Shown: positions 7,246-12,170 of the stretch, piece by piece | Layout: the number at the start of each line of letters is the position of its first letter | How positions within the stretch are numbered: the stretch's first letter is position 1 | Origin: an uncultured Ezakiella sp. | GTDB lineage: Bacteria; Bacillota; Clostridia; Tissierellales; Peptoniphilaceae | Assembly (NCBI GenBank): GCA_947293975.1 | Contig: CAMYPV010000036.1 | Span: forward strand, 1 to 12,170 | DNA length: 12,170 bases | Direction of reading: 5' to 3' | Translations under genes and position numbers: made by a program | Notes under the pieces: generated by a model | The model's database searches: none | What the model was told of the DNA's origin: nothing | What the model saw: only the letters and a program-made list of their open reading frames with translations

Positions 7246-8100
7246 ATGAGCTGGTATCCAGGACATATGAAAAAGGCAATCGAGGATATTGAGAATAAAT
7301 TAAAGCTAGTTGACGTTGTAATAGAGATATTAGATGCTAGAGCTCCTATATCAACTCAAAATCCTATTTTTGAGAGATTGTTTAAAAATAAAATAAGATT
7401 CATATTGATTAGTAAAAATGATTTGGCTGATCCTAAAACAACTGCGGATTTTGTTGATTATTATAAGAATGACAACAAGGTCTATGCTTTGAATATGAAT
7501 AATAGAAATGAATTGACGAATGTATTTCGTGAGATTGGTAACATTAAGTCAAGTATTTTAGAAAAGAAGCAGGGAAGAGTTGAAGATTTAAATCTAAAAT
7601 TAATGGTCGTAGGCATGCCAAATGTTGGTAAATCGACATTATTAAATGCATTGAAAGGAAAGAAATCCGCAAGGGTTGGCAATACTCCTGGCGTTACTAA
7701 AAATTTGCAGTGGGTTAAAACTGATCAAGGATTTATGATTTTAGATACACCTGGAATTTTATCTACGTCAAGAAAGGATAAAGTTGCAACTTTGAATTTA
7801 AAATTAATTAATGGAATTGAAAATATCGAAGATGATGCATCAGAGCTTGCAATTGTTTTAATCGATATTTTAAAAAGAAGATATCCAGGCGTATTAAATG
7901 AAAGATATAAAGCTAACGAAAAAGACGATAGAGTTTCGATTTTAGAAGATATTGGAAAATCTCGCGGCGCATTGTTACGTGGCGGTGAGATTGATTATAC
8001 TAGAGCAGGACAAATACTACTTCAAGATTTTAGAACTGGTAAATTAGGTAGAATTACTCTAGAGGGCATTGATGAATTGGATAGAGTTAACGAGGAATGA
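7246..8100 (+). CDS. rbgA: Ribosome biogenesis GTPase RbgA (YlqF)
   Basis: RbgA is a circularly permuted GTPase needed for late 50S assembly. The 284 residues begin MSWYPGHMKKA, close to the family's W[YF]PGHM start. The permuted G-motif order is visible: G4 as SKND (56-59; NKxD is more usual), then G1 GMPNVGKST (123-131), then G3 DTPG (167-170). The C-terminal part (about 185-284), ending in TGKLGRITLEG, is the RNA-contacting helical domain. The gene begins just after a strong terminator, with no good promoter of its own visible. Its 3' end overlaps rnhB by 29 bases. Confidence 0.96.
   Translation: MSWYPGHMKKAIEDIENKLKLVDVVIEILDARAPISTQNPIFERLFKNKIRFILISKNDLADPKTTADFVDYYKNDNKVYALNMNNRNELTNVFREIGNIKSSILEKKQGRVEDLNLKLMVVGMPNVGKSTLLNALKGKKSARVGNTPGVTKNLQWVKTDQGFMILDTPGILSTSRKDKVATLNLKLINGIENIEDDASELAIVLIDILKRRYPGVLNERYKANEKDDRVSILEDIGKSRGALLRGGEIDYTRAGQILLQDFRTGKLGRITLEGIDELDRVNEE
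8061..8066 (+). promoter_or_regulatory. Ribosome binding site that decides the rnhB start
   Basis: AGAGGG lies 5 bases before ATG 8072, inside rbgA. The TTG at 8069 is too close to it, and ATG 8111 (MGVDEVGRG) has its nearest SD-like GAGGA (8092-8096) 14 bases away. ATG 8072 is therefore preferred, although 8111 would still leave the catalytic core intact. Confidence 0.55.
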
Positions 8101-8677
8101 AAAATATATAATGGGAGTAGATGAGGTTGGTAGAGGGCCGCTGTTTGGTGGTGTTGTATCAGCCGCTGTTTTGATGCCTAAAAACATATATTTGGTTGGA
8201 ATAAATGATTCTAAAAAACTTTCAGCAAAGAAGAGAGAACTTTTTTATAAAGAGATTTTTCATTCTGCATTAGCAATTGGTTTTGGATATGTAGATGAAA
8301 AAATAATAGATGAAATAAACATATTAGAAGCAACAAAGTTAGCGATGATTGATGCAATTAATAATGCAAGTAAAATTCAAAAACCAGATTTAATATTGGT
8401 TGATTCGGTGAAGTTAGATGGATTTAGTGATCTATGTTCATTTAATCATGGAGATGAGTTAAGCTATAATATTGCATCTGCATCAATTATTGCAAAACAA
8501 GCAAGAGATGCATTGTGCTATGGTTGGGAGAAAATGTTTCCTGGTTATGACATTTTGTCAAACAAAGGCTACGGGACAAAAAAGCATTATTTGGGAATTG
8601 ATGAACATGGAATTACTCCATTACATAGAAGGAGTTTTTTGAAGAAATATGAAGCAGCTAAACAAAGTAGTAGGTAA
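8072..8677 (+). CDS. rnhB: Ribonuclease HII
   Basis: RNase HII cleaves the RNA strand of RNA/DNA hybrids and nicks 5' of single ribonucleotides misincorporated into DNA. The 201 residues carry the family motifs: GVDEVGRGPLFG with catalytic Asp17 and Glu18, ILVDSVKL with Asp111, IIAKQARD with Asp146, and the C-terminal GYGTKKHYLGIDEHG followed by HRRSF. The DEDD catalytic set is complete. The N-terminal lead is short compared with Bacillus RnhB, which carries an extra domain. It overlaps rbgA by 29 bases upstream and yraN by 29 bases downstream, so translation is probably coupled. The start is less certain than the gene. Confidence 0.96.
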   Translation: MNWIELTRNEKYIMGVDEVGRGPLFGGVVSAAVLMPKNIYLVGINDSKKLSAKKRELFYKEIFHSALAIGFGYVDEKIIDEINILEATKLAMIDAINNASKIQKPDLILVDSVKLDGFSDLCSFNHGDELSYNIASASIIAKQARDALCYGWEKMFPGYDILSNKGYGTKKHYLGIDEHGITPLHRRSFLKKYEAAKQSSR

Positions 8678-9014
8678 TAAAGGCGAAGACATTGCAAGTG
8701 AATATCTTAAAAGTAAAAATTATTATATTTTAGAGAGAAATTATCAAAACAAATTTGGCGAAATTGATATAATCGCAATGGATAAAGGGGTAATTGTATT
8801 TGTAGAGGTTAAAGCAAGAAGAGATAGACGATTTGGCTTGCCAAACGAAGCGGTTAACGATGTCAAAAAAAGCAAAATTTATAAAACATCAACTGCTTTT
8901 ATTGCCGAAAAGAATTGGTACAAATTAATGTGCCGATATGATATAATTGAAATAATATTTGAAGAAGGATATATTAATCATATCGAAAATGCTTTTCAGT
9001 TTTCTGAATTTTAA
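8649..9014 (+). CDS. yraN: UPF0102 / YraN family nuclease-fold protein
   Basis: YraN-like proteins have a restriction-endonuclease-like (PD-(D/E)XK) fold and no firmly established function; their constant position beside rnhB, comM and dprA suggests a DNA-processing role. The 121 residues show the family pattern: GNKGEDIASEYLKSKNY near the N-terminus, LERNYQNKFGEIDII, then VFVEVKAR. The Asp of GEID and the ExK of VEVK would form the metal site of the fold, and both are present. The ATG at 8649 lies 29 bases inside rnhB. The nearest SD-like run, AGAAGGAG at 8627-8634, is 14 bases away, so coupling to rnhB is likely. Confidence 0.93.
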   Translation: MKQLNKVVGNKGEDIASEYLKSKNYYILERNYQNKFGEIDIIAMDKGVIVFVEVKARRDRRFGLPNEAVNDVKKSKIYKTSTAFIAEKNWYKLMCRYDIIEIIFEEGYINHIENAFQFSEF

Positions 9015-9023
9015 GGAGGAAAT

Positions 9024-10550
9024 ATGTATTCAAGGGTAAAGAGTGCCGCACTTACAGGATTGATTGGAAACTTAATTGATGTTGAATGTGACGTTTCAAA
9101 CAGAAGTCAGCCTGCATTTAATATCGTAGGATTACCGGACGCTGCTATTAGAGAATCTAAAGAGAGGGTTACAAGGGCAGTAATAAATTCTAACATAACA
9201 TTTCCAAATGATAAACGAATAACCATAAATCTTGCTCCAGCAAATATAAAGAAAGAAGGATCTCATACAGATTTGGCAATTGCGATTGCTATATTATCTG
9301 CAGATGGCATGATTATAGAGGGAAAATCAGATCCTTTTATATTTTTTGGTGAATTGAGCTTAGAAGGTAAACTAAATCCTGTTGAGGGAGTTTTACCAAT
9401 GGTCATTTCTATGCGTGATTTAGGTTATAAAAAGTTTATTATTCCGTACGAAAATAGAAAAGAGTGCGCAATTCTTAGAGATGTTGATGTATTTGCCTTT
9501 GAATGCATAAAGGATGTTGTTGATTTTTTAAATGGGGACAGACAGTTTGAACCATTCAAATCAGACGATTCAATAAACGAAGAAGTTAAATACGATGTTG
9601 ATTTTTCAGAAATTAAATCACAGGAGACTTTAAAGCGTGCACTTGAAATAGCGGCTGCAGGTAATCATAATATTTTAATTATTGGTCCACCTGGAGCTGG
9701 TAAAACGATGGCGGCAAGACGTATTCCTACAATTTTACCAGACTTAACTGAAGAAGAAGCTATAGAAGTTACTAAAATTTATTCTGTTGCTGGCTTGACT
9801 ACAAATGATGGATTAATTAGAACTAGACCATTTAGATCGCCTCACCACAGCTCAAGCTCTGTGGCAATAGTTGGTGGAGGAAGAATACCAAAGCCAGGCG
9901 AGGTAAGTCTTGCACATAATGGTGTGTTATTTTTGGATGAATTACCAGAGTTTAATCGAGGCACTTTAGAAGTTTTGAGACAACCGCTTGAGGACGGTGT
10001 TGTAAGCATATCGCGTATAAATGCGCAGATAACATATCCTGCAAGGTTCATGTTTGTAGCGTCTATGAACCCGTGCCCATGTGGTTATTATGGCGACCCG
10101 AATCATGAATGCACTTGCACACAAAATCAGATAGATAGATATCTTGGAAAAATTTCGAATCCTTTGCTTGATAGAATTGACATGCACATTGAAGTCTCGG
10201 CAGTAAATTATGATCAACTTAAGGACACAGCTCCAGCTGAATCTTCAAAAGATATTAGATCACGTGTGAATAATGCACGAAAAATGCAAATCGAAAGGTA
10301 TAAAGATATAAATATTACAAATAATTCTGAACTTGGAGGAAGAAATTTACACAAGTTTATTAAAATAAATGATAGCACTGAAAAGATTTTAGATATGGCT
10401 TATAAAAAATATTCATTTACCGCAAGAGGCTATAACAAAATCTTAAAATTGGCACGAACAATTGCTGATCTTGAGGGTTCTACAGAAATTAAAGACGAAC
10501 ACATGTTAGAGGCTTTGAGATATAGGTCATTTGATTCGAAGTATTTTTAG
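9024..10550 (+). CDS. comM: ComM / YifB family AAA+ ATPase (Mg-chelatase-like)
   Basis: ComM in Vibrio is a hexameric helicase that promotes branch migration during integration of transformed DNA; the family also occurs in non-competent bacteria. The 508 residues have a Lon-like S16-fold N-terminal domain (about 1-170). The AAA+ Mg-chelatase-type domain has Walker A GPPGAGKT (221-228), the RPFRSPHHSSS block, and Walker B VLFLDE (301-306). A four-cysteine motif, CPC (351-353) and CTC (363-365), is characteristic of the family and may bind zinc. A C-terminal helical Mg_chelatase_C domain runs from about 405. The SD AAGGAGG (9013-9019) overlaps the yraN stop and lies 4 bases before the ATG. Only 2 bases separate it from dprA. 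Confidence 0.96.
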   Translation: MYSRVKSAALTGLIGNLIDVECDVSNRSQPAFNIVGLPDAAIRESKERVTRAVINSNITFPNDKRITINLAPANIKKEGSHTDLAIAIAILSADGMIIEGKSDPFIFFGELSLEGKLNPVEGVLPMVISMRDLGYKKFIIPYENRKECAILRDVDVFAFECIKDVVDFLNGDRQFEPFKSDDSINEEVKYDVDFSEIKSQETLKRALEIAAAGNHNILIIGPPGAGKTMAARRIPTILPDLTEEEAIEVTKIYSVAGLTTNDGLIRTRPFRSPHHSSSSVAIVGGGRIPKPGEVSLAHNGVLFLDELPEFNRGTLEVLRQPLEDGVVSISRINAQITYPARFMFVASMNPCPCGYYGDPNHECTCTQNQIDRYLGKISNPLLDRIDMHIEVSAVNYDQLKDTAPAESSKDIRSRVNNARKMQIERYKDINITNNSELGGRNLHKFIKINDSTEKILDMAYKKYSFTARGYNKILKLARTIADLEGSTEIKDEHMLEALRYRSFDSKYF

Positions 10551-10552
10551 TT

Positions 10553-11653
10553 ATGATTAATAATAGAGAAGCGTTGGTTTGGTTGAATTGTTTAAATTTT
10601 ACCAATAGCCAAATTTTAAAATTAAATGATTATTTTACAGATATAAGTAGAATATTTTATGTGAATAGATCTGAAATAGAATCCGCAAATATTTTAAGCG
10701 CTAAAAATATTGATTATCTTTTAAATTCAAGAAATGAAGAAATTTTAAAAAAGATTTTCAAAGATTACGAAAATTTTGGTGCAAAGATAATTACAATAAT
10801 AGACGAAGATTATCCAGAGCGTTTGAGATTGATTGACGACCCTCCGGCAGTTTTGTATGTTAAGGGTGAAATTTTGCCAGAAGATGAATTATCATTTTCT
10901 GTTGTTGGAAGCAGAAAAGTAACTCAGTACGGCTCTGAAAGTTGCAAATTCATCGTTAAGGAGCTGGTGCAAAATAATATTACAATTGTGTCTGGCATGG
11001 CAAATGGCATTGATACAATTGCTCACGAAACAGCTCTTGATAATGGTGGAAGGACAATCGCTGTTCTTGGTACTGGCTTAAATGTAATATATCCTAAGAG
11101 AAATGAAAAATTGTACAATAGAATTTGTGAAAACGGTGCTGTTATAAGTGAGTTTCCTGCAAATACAAAAGGTGCGCCATATAATTTTCCAAGAAGAAAT
11201 AGAATTGTAAGTGGATTGGGTCTTGGCGTGCTTGTTGTTGAGGCGAAAGAAAAGAGCGGATCTTTAATTACTGCTGGACTTGCAGGCGAGCAAGGTAAAG
11301 ATGTTTTTGCAATTCCTGGAAATATTGGCAGCATTTATTCAAGGGGTACAAATAAATTAATACAAGATGGTGCAAAGTTAGTCATGAGTGCTGACGATAT
11401 ATTAAATGAGATAAGAGAATTTAAGCACTTGACAAATAAAACAGAGCAAGATTCATTGAAGATTGATAAGTCAAATTATTCGGCTGATGAAAGAGCTATC
11501 ATCGAGGTGTTAGAATCTGGAGAGTTTTCTATTGATCAAATAATTAACAAGACTGGATTAAATATAAAAGAAGCACAAACTGTAATTACCAAATTAGAAT
11601 TACTTGATTTAATTGTCAGCACAGCCGCTGGCAAATATGTATTGAAATTATAA
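10553..11653 (+). CDS. dprA: DNA processing protein DprA (Smf)
   Basis: DprA binds incoming single-stranded DNA and loads RecA during transformation; it is also widespread in bacteria with no known competence. The 366 residues show an N-terminal helical SAM-like region (about 1-100), then the extended Rossmann fold: VVGSRKVTQYG (117-127), SGMANGIDTIAHE, VLGTGLNVIYPKRN, FPRRNR (212-217) and GSLITA. A C-terminal winged-helix domain (about 300-366) follows. The ATG at 10553 comes 2 bases after comM stops and has no convincing SD, only a weak GAAG at 10538-10541. Translation therefore probably depends on ribosomes finishing comM. The N-terminus aligns with the family, which supports this start. 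Confidence 0.96.
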   Translation: MINNREALVWLNCLNFTNSQILKLNDYFTDISRIFYVNRSEIESANILSAKNIDYLLNSRNEEILKKIFKDYENFGAKIITIIDEDYPERLRLIDDPPAVLYVKGEILPEDELSFSVVGSRKVTQYGSESCKFIVKELVQNNITIVSGMANGIDTIAHETALDNGGRTIAVLGTGLNVIYPKRNEKLYNRICENGAVISEFPANTKGAPYNFPRRNRIVSGLGLGVLVVEAKEKSGSLITAGLAGEQGKDVFAIPGNIGSIYSRGTNKLIQDGAKLVMSADDILNEIREFKHLTNKTEQDSLKIDKSNYSADERAIIEVLESGEFSIDQIINKTGLNIKEAQTVITKLELLDLIVSTAAGKYVLKL

Positions 11654-11662
11654 TTTGGAGAG

Positions 11663-11670
11663 AAAGGAAG
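11663..11670 (+). promoter_or_regulatory. Ribosome binding site for the TTG-started topA
   Basis: AAAGGAAG lies 6 bases before TTG 11677. No ATG, GTG or TTG lies in this frame between the dprA stop and 11677, so this SD and the family N-terminus together fix the unusual TTG start. Confidence 0.75.
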
Positions 11671-11676
11671 TATATA

Positions 11677-12170
11677 TTGAATTTAATAATTGTAGAGTCT
11701 CCTACAAAAGCTAGGACGATTTCAAGATTTTTAGGAAAAAATAACAAGGTATTGGCAACGAAAGGACATATAAGAGATTTACCAAAGTCAAGGCTTGGTG
11801 TTGATATAAATACTTTTGAACCAGAATACATTAATATTAGGGGTAAGGCTCCAGTTATAAACGAAATAAAAGCAGCTGCAAAGAAAGCTGACAAAGTATA
11901 TATCGCAACTGATAATGATAGAGAAGGTGAAGCCATTGCTTGGCACATGGCATATCTATTGGGTCTTCAAGGTGAAAAAAATAGAATTGAGTTTAACGAA
12001 ATTACAAAGAAGTCTATTCTAGAAGCGCTTGAGAAACCAAGAATGATTGATGAAAATCTCGTGGATTCACAACAAGCAAGGCGTGTATTGGACAGAGTTG
12101 TGGGATACAATTTGTCTCCAGTATTGTGGAAGAAAGTTAAAGGCAAATTAAGTGCCGGTCGTGTACAGTC
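11677..12170 (+). CDS. topA: DNA topoisomerase I, N-terminal part (3' end outside window)
   Basis: TopA is the type IA enzyme that relaxes negative supercoils behind RNA polymerase and limits R-loops. The frame opens with TTG: M-NLIIVESPTKARTISRFLG, the standard family N-terminus. About 164 residues are present. They include the TOPRIM domain with the nucleotidyl-transfer Glu in IVESPTKA and the metal-binding DxDxE in ATDNDREGEAIAWH; the family more often has ATDPDREGE. The stretch ending DSQQARRVLDRVVGYNLSP is also diagnostic, and the window stops within the SAGRVQS motif. The catalytic tyrosine and zinc-finger region, if present, lie beyond the right edge. The gap after dprA is 23 bases with no terminator, so it is likely in the same transcript. 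Confidence 0.97.
   Translation, partial: MNLIIVESPTKARTISRFLGKNNKVLATKGHIRDLPKSRLGVDINTFEPEYINIRGKAPVINEIKAAAKKADKVYIATDNDREGEAIAWHMAYLLGLQGEKNRIEFNEITKKSILEALEKPRMIDENLVDSQQARRVLDRVVGYNLSPVLWKKVKGKLSAGRVQ

Noticed and set aside
9845..9864. Inverted repeat CCACAG...CTGTGG inside comM
   Set aside because: It falls in the conserved HHSSSSVA coding motif with no T-tract; best explained by codon choice for His and Ser.

Overview
No previously undescribed system is visible here. The window is a conserved housekeeping stretch of a strongly A+T-rich Gram-positive chromosome. All fifteen genes lie on the + strand, are tightly packed, and match well-known families. Purine-rich Shine-Dalgarno (SD) sites close to the starts, some GTG and TTG starts, and the order smc-ftsY-ylxM-ffh-rpsP-khpA-rimM-trmD-rplS-rbgA-rnhB-yraN-comM-dprA-topA point to Bacillota. 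The direct step from rbgA and rnhB to yraN, comM, dprA and topA fits a Clostridia/Tissierellia-type anaerobe better than Bacillus, where, as I recall, sucCD and other genes intervene. I cannot name a genus.

Region 1 (1-3332) holds the C-terminal part of smc, cut by the left edge, with ftsY overlapping its stop by one base. These encode the chromosome-organising ATPase and the signal recognition particle (SRP) receptor. Region 2 (3333-7230) starts with an 83-base gap containing a near-consensus sigma-A promoter (TTGACA, 17 bases, TAAAAT). It is followed by ylxM, ffh, rpsP, khpA, rimM, trmD and rplS and ends at a textbook intrinsic terminator. It joins the SRP GTPase and its putative regulator to ribosomal proteins S16 and L19, an RNA-binding KH protein, a 30S maturation factor and the tRNA m1G37 methyltransferase. 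Region 3 (7231-12170) holds rbgA, rnhB, yraN, comM, dprA and the start of topA, cut by the right edge. It begins with a 50S assembly GTPase and moves to nucleic-acid enzymes: RNase HII, a nuclease-fold protein, a branch-migration helicase, the RecA loader and topoisomerase I.

The genes fall into three themes: protein targeting (FtsY, Ffh, YlxM), ribosome and tRNA maturation (S16, KhpA, RimM, TrmD, L19, RbgA), and chromosome/DNA processing (SMC, RNase HII, YraN, ComM, DprA, TopA). Points worth a second look are small. The promoter fixes the ylxM start downstream of the first in-frame ATG. FtsY has an 11-residue-periodic acidic amphipathic N-terminal region. A strong terminator lies directly before rbgA with no clear promoter after it. 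There are two consecutive 29-base gene overlaps. No RNA genes, insertion sequences, CRISPR arrays or gene-free stretches above 300 bases were seen.
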